DNA of 64,000 nucleotides from MWH-TA3 sp044353905 (GTDB taxonomy: Bacteria; Actinomycetota; Actinomycetes; Actinomycetales; Microbacteriaceae), in NCBI GenBank assembly GCA_044353905.1, contig JBILBA010000001.1, positions 1-64,000 of the forward strand, in the 5' to 3' direction. Of the stretch, positions 8,720 to 17,251 are shown piece by piece. Position 1 is the first letter of the stretch, and each line of letters starts with the position of its first letter. The notes beneath the pieces were generated by a model that was given only the letters and a program-made list of their open reading frames with translations, was not told where the DNA came from and searched no databases. The position numbers and the translations under genes were made by a program.

Positions 8720-9598
8720 ATGTCATCTCACGTGATCCGCATCGGCCAGTTCAGTGAATCACCCGTGCTTGCCGTCGCGCGCGCCTTGGATCTCAACACT
8801 CGTTATGGAATCGAATGGGAAACGCAACGCGTCCAGTCGTCGCCCGGTCAGTTTGAGTCACTTCGCAGCAACGAGATTGACATCGCCATCACGAGCCCCG
8901 ACAATGTTCTTCTCTATGCCACCACGGCGCAGAACCCGTTGAAAGAGCAACTGGACGTGCAGTTCCTGCGCCCCATCGATCGTGGGCTACGACTCGCTCT
9001 GTACACCTCGGATGACATCCGCACGGTCGAGGATTTCAACGGATCAACACTCGGGGTTGACGTCATGAGCTCGGGGTTCGCCATTCTCATGCTTCAGATG
9101 CTGGCCTCGCTCGGTGTCGACTCATCCACAATCACGTTCGAGGCGATCGGGGCAACCCCGAAGCGTCTCGGTGCGGTTCAGGACGGCACCGTCCAGGGCA
9201 CCGTGTTGAACGCGGAAACCGCGGTCGCCGCCGAACGGGCGGGTTTGCGTCGCTGGGCGACCTCCACCGATGTGAGCAACGACTATTTGGGAACTGTCCT
9301 TGTCCAGTTGGCAGGAGACGTCAGCGAACAGACCCGCGCGTTTCTCGACATGTGGGAGGACGCCACCCAGGCAATTCGCTCGTCGAGCACAGAGGAGCTC
9401 GTTGGTCTCCTCGAGTCGCAGGCCCCGGCACTCGCGAATGATGACTATGTCGCGATCATCAAATCGTCCGAGTACGGATGCCTCGCCGGCGAAGTCGTCA
9501 GCGCCGAACAATTGACAGTTCTTGCCAAGATTCGCCGACTTTCTGGGGCGTACACCCCGAGCGAGGCGGACATCATTCGCCTTGCGTCATCGAAATAG
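8720..9598 (+). CDS. signal-less NMT1/THI5-type substrate-binding-fold protein
   Basis: 292 residues. The start at ATG 8720 is set by ACGAGGAG at 8706-8713; the frame stays open upstream, but without a comparable ribosome site and through the promoter region. The fold reads as a two-lobed ABC-type binding protein of the NMT1/THI5/TauA group: IRIGQFSESPVLAVARA, DIAITSPDNVL, DFNGSTLGVDVMSSG, GAVQDGTVQGTVLNAE. There is no signal peptide, lipobox or membrane segment, and no matching permease or ATPase beside it. It shares an operator with the peptide-type importer downstream. It could be a cytoplasmic binding protein or an enzyme on the same fold. Confidence 0.75.
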   Translation: MSSHVIRIGQFSESPVLAVARALDLNTRYGIEWETQRVQSSPGQFESLRSNEIDIAITSPDNVLLYATTAQNPLKEQLDVQFLRPIDRGLRLALYTSDDIRTVEDFNGSTLGVDVMSSGFAILMLQMLASLGVDSSTITFEAIGATPKRLGAVQDGTVQGTVLNAETAVAAERAGLRRWATSTDVSNDYLGTVLVQLAGDVSEQTRAFLDMWEDATQAIRSSSTEELVGLLESQAPALANDDYVAIIKSSEYGCLAGEVVSAEQLTVLAKIRRLSGAYTPSEADIIRLASSK

Positions 9599-9674
9599 CG
9601 GCCGCTTTTCATGGCGGCTACCGAGTCCGGCTCGTCCGCTTTTGCAACCCAACACGGCGTAAGCGGTTGGCTAC

Positions 9675-9703
9675 TTTACAAGTTTCGCGACACCTGATAT
9701 GTT
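9675..9703 (+). promoter_or_regulatory. promoter of the ABC importer operon
   Basis: TTTACA at 9675-9680, 17-base spacer, TATGTT at 9698-9703. Predicted transcription start near 9710 falls inside the LacI-type operator, so bound repressor would block initiation. The importer's first start codon is at 9766. Confidence 0.6.
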
Positions 9704-9708
9704 CTAAA

Positions 9709-9720
9709 GCAATCGTTTGC
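9709..9720 (+). promoter_or_regulatory. LacI-family operator, site 2 (GCAATCGTTTGC)
   Basis: Exact copy of the 12-mer at 8623-8634, centred on the predicted start of transcription of the importer operon, 46 bases before the start codon at 9766. Confidence 0.8.
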
Positions 9721-9765
9721 AGAGTTTAGCCGAAACAACAAATTTGTGATCCAACGGAGGCCCAC

Positions 9766-10776
9766 ATGCAGGTTCGCGACTACCTCATTCGCAGGCTTAT
9801 CCTGCTCCCTTTCATCATGCTGGGAGTCAGCGTTGTGGTGTTCGTGCTCACCCGTTTCACCGGGTCCCCCGTCGGCATTTATGCGTCGCCCACGATGTCG
9901 CTGGCCGAGGTCGCCGCGCTCGAGGCGCGCTACCTACTCGACCAGCCAATCCCCGTTCAATACTTCGCGTGGCTCGGCGGGCTCCTTCAAGGAGACCTCG
10001 GATGGTCGGGCGTTTCTGTTGCACCGGTCACCGAGATCATCGGGACCAAAATCACCGCCACTCTCGAGCTGGCTATCCTCGCTGCGCTGATCGCGGTCAT
10101 CGGCGGAATCGCCCTCGGCACCATCGCCGGCGTGAACCGCAACAAAGGTCCCGACCACGCCGCCCGCCTGTTCTCGATCCTCGGAGCCAGCACCCCGACG
10201 TTCTGGTTCGGCCTGCTTCTTCTTGTTCCTTTCTACCTGTGGCTCGACTGGTTTCCGCTCGGTCGCTCCACTCCGGACGTGTTCGATTCGATCGCCCACC
10301 CGACGGGTCTCTACACGATTGACTCGATTCTCGCGGGCAATCCCATCGCACTGTTCGATGCCCTTCGGCACCTGATCCTTCCCGCGACGGTTCTCGCTTT
10401 CGGCGCGATGGCCATCATCGTCCGAATGATGCGCTCGTCCATGGTCGAGGCGATGAGCGAAGAGTACGTCGAGGCTGCCCGGTCGAAGGGTCTTGCCGAG
10501 AACATCGTGATCAAGCGCCACGCTCGACGCAACGCACTCGTTCCGACCACCACCACGATTGGTCTGAGCTTCGGGTTCCTTCTTCAAGGTTCCGTCGCGG
10601 TCGAACTGATTTTCCGCTGGCCCGGTCTCGGTCAGTGGGTCACCAGCGCGATTCTCGCGGGTGACCAAGCCACCATCATGTCCTATGTGCTCGTCACCGC
10701 GGTGATCTTCATGACCGTGAACCTGGCCGTCGACATCGCCTACGCATACCTCGACCGAAGGGTGGTTCTCGGATGA
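9766..10776 (+). CDS. ABC importer permease, DppB/OppB type
   Basis: 336 residues. N-terminal cytoplasmic stub and first helix (RLILLPFIMLGVSVVVFVLT), extracytoplasmic loop, then five further membrane segments. The EAA loop motif of peptide importers is present as VEAARSKGLAENIVIKRHA near 240. A ribosome site (CGGAGG) precedes ATG 9766. The last codons overlap the next permease by 4 bases. It forms half of the transmembrane channel for uptake of peptides or other small organic solutes; the substrate is not evident. Confidence 0.93.
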   Translation: MQVRDYLIRRLILLPFIMLGVSVVVFVLTRFTGSPVGIYASPTMSLAEVAALEARYLLDQPIPVQYFAWLGGLLQGDLGWSGVSVAPVTEIIGTKITATLELAILAALIAVIGGIALGTIAGVNRNKGPDHAARLFSILGASTPTFWFGLLLLVPFYLWLDWFPLGRSTPDVFDSIAHPTGLYTIDSILAGNPIALFDALRHLILPATVLAFGAMAIIVRMMRSSMVEAMSEEYVEAARSKGLAENIVIKRHARRNALVPTTTTIGLSFGFLLQGSVAVELIFRWPGLGQWVTSAILAGDQATIMSYVLVTAVIFMTVNLAVDIAYAYLDRRVVLG

Positions 10777-11705
10777 CAACCGTGAACAACTCCAAGGGCG
10801 CACAGAAGAACGCCGTGGCTCCCCAGTCCGCGATGAGCGCGAAATGGGCCCGTCGACGCGAGATCGCACGCGAGGTTTTCCGAAACCCGCTGACCGTGGT
10901 TGGTTTTTCCATCATCGGGTTCTTCCTCCTCATGGCTCTCTTCGCTCCGCTCATCACCGAACCCAACACGCCTGATGCGTATCAAAGTCCTCGCGATTGG
11001 TCGAACATCGGCGTTCCGCCGGGCGAAGCGGGTCACCTGCTGGGAACCGACGGCATGGGTGGCGATGTCTTTTACGGGCTGATTTGGGGCTCGCACCTTT
11101 CTCTGCAGCTGTCCATCACGGTCGTCGGCTTCACCTTGGTTTTTGGAACCATCGTGGGCAGCATCGCTGCAATGGTCGGGGGCCGGATCGACAACCTGTT
11201 GATGCGAATCGTTGATGTGTTCCTTGCCATCCCCGAGCTCATCTTTGCCCTCGCGATTTCTGCGTTCCTCGGGCCGTCGTTCGGCAACATCATCCTGGCG
11301 CTCGCCGCGGTCTTCTGGGTCAAGTACGCCCGAATCATTCGAGGCGAGATTATCCGAGTCAAGCAGGCCGATTATGTCGCGGCCGCTCGGGTTACCGGAG
11401 ACTCCACCTGGAACATTTATCGCAAAGATGTCTTGCCGAACGCTGTTACCCCGCTTATTGTCCAAGCGACACTCGATATGGGAAACGTCGTCCTCCTCGG
11501 TGCGACCCTCAGCTTCATCGGTCTCGCCCAGGCAGGCACCACGGAATGGGGCGCCATGGTGAGCGCTGGACAAGACGGTTTGCTGGCCGGCGAATGGTGG
11601 CTGTCGACTTTCTCGGGACTCGCGATTGTGTTGTGGGCACTCGCGTTCAACCTCGTCGGAGACGGATTACGCGACGTGCTTGACCCGAAGACGGAAGGTC
11701 GCTAA
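10773..11705 (+). CDS. ABC importer permease, DppC/OppC type
   Basis: 310 residues. It has the OppC_N-type first helix (LTVVGFSIIGFFLLMALFAP), the extracytoplasmic segment HLLGTDGMGGDVF that is typical of DppC proteins, and the EAA loop VAAARVTGDSTWNIYRKDVLP. It pairs with the preceding permease, with which it overlaps by 4 bases (ATGA). The downstream ATPase gene begins 2 bases after its stop. Confidence 0.94.
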   Translation: MTTVNNSKGAQKNAVAPQSAMSAKWARRREIAREVFRNPLTVVGFSIIGFFLLMALFAPLITEPNTPDAYQSPRDWSNIGVPPGEAGHLLGTDGMGGDVFYGLIWGSHLSLQLSITVVGFTLVFGTIVGSIAAMVGGRIDNLLMRIVDVFLAIPELIFALAISAFLGPSFGNIILALAAVFWVKYARIIRGEIIRVKQADYVAAARVTGDSTWNIYRKDVLPNAVTPLIVQATLDMGNVVLLGATLSFIGLAQAGTTEWGAMVSAGQDGLLAGEWWLSTFSGLAIVLWALAFNLVGDGLRDVLDPKTEGR

Positions 11706-11707
11706 CC

Positions 11708-12901
11708 ATGACAACTGCCGATAACTGGCTGCTGCGGGTCGATGACCTCAGTGTGCGTTTCCGTTCCTCCAAGGGACTCGCCCACGCCGTCGACCACGTC
11801 TCGTTCGACATCTACCCGAACGAGACCCTCGCGCTCGTCGGCGAGACCGGGTGTGGCAAGAGCGTCACCGCCCGCTCGATCTTGCGCCTCGTCCCCGAGC
11901 CTCCGGGAGAATACGCGTCCGGTTCCATTTCGCTCCGTAACCCCGACGGATCCGTTACCGAAATCCTCTCCGCACCGGAGAAAAAGGTTCGTAGCATCCG
12001 CGGTGACCGCATTTCGATGATTTTCCAGGACCCAGGGAAAGCGCTCAACCCGGGACTGACGATTGGCCGCCAGCTCGCGGAAGTTTTCGGCGAGCACCGG
12101 ATGTCGATGATTCTCGGCAATGCCGGATTCGACACCGAAAAGCCGAGTCGCACCGCCACCAAGATCGTTCAACAACGCGCGAGCCTTCTCGAGCGGGGGC
12201 TCTACCGTATGACGCACTTGAATGCGCCGAAGGCCCTTCAGAAGTCGATCGACGACGCGGTCATGCAGGCCCTCGCGGATACCGGAATCCCCAACCCGCG
12301 CAAGATGCTTGGCAGTTACCCGCACGAGCTGTCGGGCGGAATGAAGCAGCGCGTCATGATCGCCCAAGCGCTCGCGTGTGACCCCGACCTTCTCATCGCT
12401 GACGAGCCCACCACCGCTCTCGACGTGACGATTCAGGCTCGCATCCTGGACCTCATCCACCAGATGCAGCAGAAACGCGGCATGGCGATCCTGTACATCA
12501 CCCACGACCTATCGTTGGTGCGCCAGTTCGCCGACCGCGTCGCCGTGATGTACGCGGGGCGCATCGCTGAAATCGGACCGTCCGCAGAAGTTCTGGCGTC
12601 GCCGCAACACCCCTACACCCAGGGTCTGCTCGACGCGATTCCTCGGCCGTCGACTCCGCGCGGTCAACTCGCCGCAATCCCGGGCAGTGTGCCCCAACTG
12701 ATTGACCCGCCGACGCAGTGTCACTTCGCAAGCCGCTGTTCGTTTGCCGGTGCCGCGTGTCACGACGTGAACCCGGAACTGCTGACAATCGGTGACCAAC
12801 GCGAAGTGTCGTGTCTTCGTTTTGATACCGCGAGTCGCATTGGTGTCAGTAGCGCCGATATGCCTTCTGCAGCGAAATTGAAAGGGAAGGTCTCTTCATG
12901 A
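11708..12901 (+). CDS. ABC importer ATPase, DppD/OppD type
   Basis: 397 residues, longer than usual (about 330) because of an insertion of roughly 55 residues between the Q-loop (IFQDPGKALNPGLT) and the signature. Walker A GETGCGKS near 46, signature LSGGMKQRV near 212, Walker B LLIADEPTTALDV, switch His in YITHDLS. A C-terminal oligopeptide-type region follows with cysteines (CHFASRC). It energises the permeases above and overlaps the second ATPase by 4 bases. Confidence 0.93.
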   Translation: MTTADNWLLRVDDLSVRFRSSKGLAHAVDHVSFDIYPNETLALVGETGCGKSVTARSILRLVPEPPGEYASGSISLRNPDGSVTEILSAPEKKVRSIRGDRISMIFQDPGKALNPGLTIGRQLAEVFGEHRMSMILGNAGFDTEKPSRTATKIVQQRASLLERGLYRMTHLNAPKALQKSIDDAVMQALADTGIPNPRKMLGSYPHELSGGMKQRVMIAQALACDPDLLIADEPTTALDVTIQARILDLIHQMQQKRGMAILYITHDLSLVRQFADRVAVMYAGRIAEIGPSAEVLASPQHPYTQGLLDAIPRPSTPRGQLAAIPGSVPQLIDPPTQCHFASRCSFAGAACHDVNPELLTIGDQREVSCLRFDTASRIGVSSADMPSAAKLKGKVSS

Positions 12902-14256
12902 CATCGCGAACTGAGTCCTTGGCCGCAGACTTCGGCGGCACGAACGACGCTGTCGTGTCGTTGCACGACGTGAAGGTTCACTACCCCGTCAAGGAAGGCG
13001 TTTTGCAGCGCGTCACCGGTCAGGTGAAGGCTGTCGATGGGATTAACCTCAGCATTCCCCGAGGACAAACCCTAGGACTTGTCGGGGAATCGGGCTGCGG
13101 AAAAACGACCCTTGGTCGTGTAATCGCCGGCTTGGTCGCACCGACGGGTGGTGACATTTGGGTTGACGTCAATTCCACACAACACACCGAAATCGAACGG
13201 ATTCGAGGTATCGCGACGAAAGACAGGTCAGCCGCCGACCAGACGATGTGGAAGGCCCTGGAAGCCAACCACCGTCTCGGTTCGATGTCGCGAGACAAAC
13301 AACAGGCTTACCGGCGAAACTGCCAGGCCGTGTTCCAGGATGCGTTCGCCTCGCTGAACCCGCGCCAACTCGTCCGTGACATCGTCGGGCGCCCGCTCCG
13401 CGTCCACAAAGAGGCCTCGGGCGAAGAACTCGACCGTCGCGTCACCGAACTTCTCGAAAGGGTGGGTCTCGGTCCGCAGCACCTGCTTCGTTTCCCGCAC
13501 CAGTTCTCGGGTGGGCAGCGACAGAGGATCTCGATCGCCCGCGCGTTGGCGTTGAACCCCGAGTTTGTCATTCTCGATGAGCCCACGAGCGCGCTGGACG
13601 TGTCCGTCCAGGCTCAAATTCTCAATTTGTTGGTCGATTTGCAGAAAGACCTCGGCCTCACCTATCTGTTCATCACCCACGACCTCGGTGTTGTTCAGCA
13701 CATGTCCGACCGCATCGCGGTGATGTACATGGGCGAGATTGCCGAATACGGGCCGACCGCACAGGTCTTCAACAACCCGCTTCACCCGTACTCGAAGATT
13801 CTGCGTGATTCCAACCCGACCCTCGAGGACGGCGCGAAGATCGAGAAGTGGGATCTTTCCGGCACGGTTCCCAACCCCATCAACCCGCCGCGCGGGTGTC
13901 GACTTCACCCGCGATGCCCCGTGGCCAAAGCGGAGTGTGGCTGGTCGATTGATGACGTGTTGACCGATTCGGAGCGAAACACGCCCGTGATCTTTGAGAC
14001 GATTTCCACAGTTCGACGAACCAGCGAATTCCGCGCCACGGTGAACTTCACCGAATCAGAGGCCGCGAAAGCATTCGCCAACAGAATCGGTACGCTCGCA
14101 GCCCATGAGGCTCTCGAACGTCCCGTACGCCTCGACGAGAAATCTGTCGAGGTCAGTTTCAACGAAGTATCCGACGCTGAATTGCAACAACTGCAAGACG
14201 GTCGATGGACATCGTGCACGAGGACTCAAAACCTCGGTGCACTCCCTGAGCTTTAA
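12898..14256 (+). CDS. ABC importer ATPase, DppF/OppF type, with C-terminal extension
   Basis: 452 residues. Walker A GESGCGKT, Q-loop VFQDAFASLNPR, signature FSGGQRQRISIARAL, Walker B FVILDEPTSALDV and FITHDLG are all intact. Two differences from ordinary OppF: about 45 extra residues between Walker A and the Q-loop, and about 110 residues after the usual cysteine-containing end (CRLHPRCPVAKAEC). The tail resembles no domain I recognise. It is part of the five-gene importer operon. Confidence 0.92.
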   Translation: MTSRTESLAADFGGTNDAVVSLHDVKVHYPVKEGVLQRVTGQVKAVDGINLSIPRGQTLGLVGESGCGKTTLGRVIAGLVAPTGGDIWVDVNSTQHTEIERIRGIATKDRSAADQTMWKALEANHRLGSMSRDKQQAYRRNCQAVFQDAFASLNPRQLVRDIVGRPLRVHKEASGEELDRRVTELLERVGLGPQHLLRFPHQFSGGQRQRISIARALALNPEFVILDEPTSALDVSVQAQILNLLVDLQKDLGLTYLFITHDLGVVQHMSDRIAVMYMGEIAEYGPTAQVFNNPLHPYSKILRDSNPTLEDGAKIEKWDLSGTVPNPINPPRGCRLHPRCPVAKAECGWSIDDVLTDSERNTPVIFETISTVRRTSEFRATVNFTESEAAKAFANRIGTLAAHEALERPVRLDEKSVEVSFNEVSDAELQQLQDGRWTSCTRTQNLGALPEL

Positions 14257-14285
14257 CTCCAACGAGAAAAAGGAAGGTAAGGATA

Positions 14286-15977
14286 GTGAATACAGAAATA
14301 GATACACGAAGCAACGACGCTTCGAAGCGACCGCTTCGCTTTGCGGTCACTGCAAGCGTCGCGACAATGGCGCTCGCGCTTAGCGCGTGCACCGGCGCCG
14401 CAGGAGGCGACGGTGGTGAGGTCCGTAACCCGGGCGTCATCGTTCACCACCAGAACGGCGAACCTGCAAGCCTCGACCCAGCTCGCGCTGAGCAGGGTGA
14501 AAAGGGCGAAGCGTTCATCGACAACGTGTACGAGCGTCTTTTGGATGTGGGCATTGATGGCCCGGATCTGATTCCGTCGCTCGCCACTGAAGTACCCACC
14601 ACCGAAAACGGTTTGGTGAGTGCTGACCGCCTCGTTTACACATTCCCGCTCCGCGAGGGCGTCGTTTTCCATGACGGAACCGACTTCACCGCAGATGACG
14701 TTGTGTACTCGTGGGAACGCGTCATGACGATGAACCTTCCCGAAGGTCAAGCGTCGTCACTGATTGACGCGGTCAAGTCCGTCAAGGCAATCGACGACTT
14801 CACGGTCGAGGTCACGCTGAACGAAGCTGACGCGTCATTCCTTTACTCGGTTGCGTTGGGTACGGTGGCCTCGGTCGTCAGCCCCGAAGCCGTCGAGGCA
14901 AACGGTGGCGTGCAAGCCGACACTCCGAACGAGTGGATGGACACCAACATGGTCGGAACCGGCCCGTACGTGTTCGACGAATGGGTTCGTGACGTTTCGC
15001 TCGCGATGAGCGTCAACGAAGACTATTGGGGTGAGCCCGCGAAGGCTGACGTTCGTTGGGAAATCAACAACGAGGAAAGCTCTCGCGTTCTCGCACTGAC
15101 CGCTGGTGACGCAGACATCATCGACATCTCGCCATCAGCTGTTGCTGATGTCGAAGGCGTCGACGGAGTCACGGTCATCAAGGGTGGGCTGCTTCTCGAG
15201 CCGATCCACTTGGCGTTCAACATGCGTGCCGACTCAGTACCCGAGGGCGACACAGTCCCCACGGACTTCTTTGCGGACAAGCGTATTCGCCAGGCGTTCA
15301 GCTATGCGTTGGACTACCAGACCTTCATCGACTCGTTCCTTGACGGTCTCGGCGCTCGTTACACCGCGTACCTCCCTCAGGGTGTCCTCGGTTACGACCC
15401 AACCGCTCCGATATACGAGTACGACCTCGCCAAGGCAACCGAGTTGCTCGAGCAGACCCCGTACTGGGAAGAGGGCTTCACGGTTTCCGTCCTCGTGCAG
15501 GCAGGTGACCCTGAGTTCGAGGGCCCCGCGCTTCTGCTCAAAGACGGTATCGAGAGCATCAACCCGAAGTTCCGGATCAACGTGGTCAGCAAGCCTGAAA
15601 CTCAGTTCGACGAGGACATGGGTTCAGACCCGCTTCCCTACTTGATGTGGACGAAGAACTCTGACCCGGGTGCAGACCCTCACCAGTTCTACTGGCCGAA
15701 CTCGCACCCCGATGGTGAATGGGGCGAAAGGCACGGAATGCGGGATGTCTATGAAGACCCAGACCGCATCGCCGAGCTCATCGACGCCGGTAAGGCAACG
15801 GTGAACCCGGACGAGCGTGTCGAGATCTACGCCGAACTGCAGCGCTTGCTGCACGAAGAGGCAATGTGGATCTTGGCAGCACAGGAAGGCCTCGCCTTCC
15901 CGTACCGCACGTGGCTGAAGGACTTCGTCGTGAACCCGCTCTGGCGTGGACCTCACTACGAGTACTACTCCAAGTAA
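14286..15977 (+). CDS. lipoprotein solute-binding protein, SBP family 5
   Basis: 563 residues, starting at GTG 14286 after AGGAAGGTAAGG. The N terminus has a signal with lipobox LSAC (Cys near residue 36). The mature part reads as an extracytoplasmic family 5 protein: EPASLDPARAEQGEKG, VYERLL, YTFPLREGVVFHDG, FTADDVVYSWERV and RIRQAFSYALD. It would be anchored outside the membrane and deliver substrate to the permeases upstream. It ends the operon; a strong terminator follows 15 bases after the stop. Confidence 0.95.
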   Translation: MNTEIDTRSNDASKRPLRFAVTASVATMALALSACTGAAGGDGGEVRNPGVIVHHQNGEPASLDPARAEQGEKGEAFIDNVYERLLDVGIDGPDLIPSLATEVPTTENGLVSADRLVYTFPLREGVVFHDGTDFTADDVVYSWERVMTMNLPEGQASSLIDAVKSVKAIDDFTVEVTLNEADASFLYSVALGTVASVVSPEAVEANGGVQADTPNEWMDTNMVGTGPYVFDEWVRDVSLAMSVNEDYWGEPAKADVRWEINNEESSRVLALTAGDADIIDISPSAVADVEGVDGVTVIKGGLLLEPIHLAFNMRADSVPEGDTVPTDFFADKRIRQAFSYALDYQTFIDSFLDGLGARYTAYLPQGVLGYDPTAPIYEYDLAKATELLEQTPYWEEGFTVSVLVQAGDPEFEGPALLLKDGIESINPKFRINVVSKPETQFDEDMGSDPLPYLMWTKNSDPGADPHQFYWPNSHPDGEWGERHGMRDVYEDPDRIAELIDAGKATVNPDERVEIYAELQRLLHEEAMWILAAQEGLAFPYRTWLKDFVVNPLWRGPHYEYYSK

Positions 15978-15992
15978 CGATCACTAGCAACG

Positions 15993-16030
15993 GTGAGGGC
16001 CAGGGGGCAACCCCTGGCCCTCACTTTTTT
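15993..16030 (+). terminator. rho-independent terminator of the ABC importer operon
   Basis: Perfect 14-base stem (GTGAGGGCCAGGGG with CCCCTGGCCCTCAC), 4-base loop GCAA, then TTTTTT at 16025-16030. It separates the importer from the LacI gene. Confidence 0.95.
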
Positions 16031-16072
16031 CTTCCCATGTCCTCAAGACCTGATTTTCGCTAGTCTTAGCCC

Positions 16073-17098
16073 ATGTCTCGATCGGTAACGATTGTCGACG
16101 TCGCGAAACTCGCCGGGGTTCACGCGGCGACCGTCTCGCGAGCGCTGAACCCGTCCGCTCAGTCGCACGTGAGCCCTGAAACCGTGCGGCGCGTGCAAAA
16201 AGCGGCGAAAACCCTCGGTTACGTTCCCAACGCGATGGCGCGCAGCCTGCGCAACAACCTGTCGATGACCGTCGGTGTCACGATTCCCGATTTGACCAAC
16301 CCAATCTTCCCGCCCATGATTCGCGGGATCGAGAACTTCCTCGCGCCGCGCGGATACACCGCGTTGCTCGCCAATACCGATGGCCGACCCGCCATCGAGA
16401 AGAGCGCCATCAACTCGCTGCTCGAGCGACGCGTCGACGGCTTGATTATCGCCACGGGAATCGACGATCACGAATTCCTTCCCAAGCTGTATGACCAGGG
16501 TGTGAAAGCGGTGCTCGCTAACCGTGGCGCGGGAACCGTTCCCTACCCTCTCGTCACCGGTGACGACAGTAGCGGAATCGCTATGACCGTCGAGTTGCTC
16601 AAAGGTCTGGGACACCGTCGCATCGTCCACATTGCGGGCCCGGACAACTTTTCTACCTCGCGCACGCGTCGCGACGCCATGATTCAGGCCTGCGAGAACG
16701 CGGGCGTTTCCTGCCAGGTCGTCTACGCGAGTGCGCTGACCGCTGACGCCGGGCAGAAGGCGATGGATGATTTGTTGTCGCAACGGCAAAACTTCACCGC
16801 GGTACAGGCCAGCAACGACCTGCTCGCGCTCGGGGTTCTGCGTTCCATGCGACGCCATCGGCTGCGTTGCCCAGAGGATTTGTCCGTGGTCGGATTCAAC
16901 GACATGCCGTTCTCGGAGGAATTCAGCCCCGGTCTGACTACGATTCACGTGCCGTTGGAAGACATCGGGACCGAGTCTGCCCGCCTTTTGTTTGAGCGCA
17001 TCCAAAACGGAAAGATCGATTCGGTGCTCGTGAGGCTTCCCGTCTCGCTCGTCGTGCGTGGCTCTACTGGGCCCGCGTCAACAAAAAAGAACGCCTAG
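16073..17098 (+). CDS. LacI/GalR-family transcriptional regulator
   Basis: 341 residues. N-terminal helix-turn-helix VTIVDVAKLAGVHAATVSRAL and hinge region, then a periplasmic-binding-type effector domain (MTVGVTIPDLTNPIFP, RRVDGLIIATG, SNDLLALGVLR, LSVVGFNDMPFSE). It lies between the importer and the dehydrogenase/hydrolase pair, each of which carries a GCAATCGTTTGC-type operator, so it is the obvious candidate to bind these sites. No operator copy was seen before its own start, which lies shortly after the terminator. Confidence 0.94.
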   Translation: MSRSVTIVDVAKLAGVHAATVSRALNPSAQSHVSPETVRRVQKAAKTLGYVPNAMARSLRNNLSMTVGVTIPDLTNPIFPPMIRGIENFLAPRGYTALLANTDGRPAIEKSAINSLLERRVDGLIIATGIDDHEFLPKLYDQGVKAVLANRGAGTVPYPLVTGDDSSGIAMTVELLKGLGHRRIVHIAGPDNFSTSRTRRDAMIQACENAGVSCQVVYASALTADAGQKAMDDLLSQRQNFTAVQASNDLLALGVLRSMRRHRLRCPEDLSVVGFNDMPFSEEFSPGLTTIHVPLEDIGTESARLLFERIQNGKIDSVLVRLPVSLVVRGSTGPASTKKNA

Positions 17099-17127
17099 AG
17101 CGGTTCCGACGCTCAGTTCGGGCGTTA

Positions 17128-17157
17128 TTGACAAGCGCTAGCCTTCGATAGTATTCT
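17128..17157 (+). promoter_or_regulatory. promoter of the dehydrogenase/hydrolase pair
   Basis: TTGACA at 17128-17133, 18-base spacer, TATTCT at 17152-17157. The predicted start near 17164 falls on the third LacI-type operator, the same geometry as at 9709. Confidence 0.6.
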
Positions 17158-17162
17158 TTTAG

Positions 17163-17176
17163 TGCAAACGATTGCA
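17163..17176 (+). promoter_or_regulatory. LacI-family operator, site 3 (TGCAAACGATTGCA)
   Basis: The core GCAAACGATTGC (17164-17175) is the exact reverse complement of the sites at 8623 and 9709, here extended to a 14-base near-palindrome. It lies 76 bases upstream of the start at 17252. Confidence 0.8.
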
Positions 17177-17251
17177 CTCTCTGAATTACAGGTTTTATTT
17201 ATGGGCAGCGGATCCCCGCTCCACCATCAAAGTCTCGGGAAGGCGAATCAC

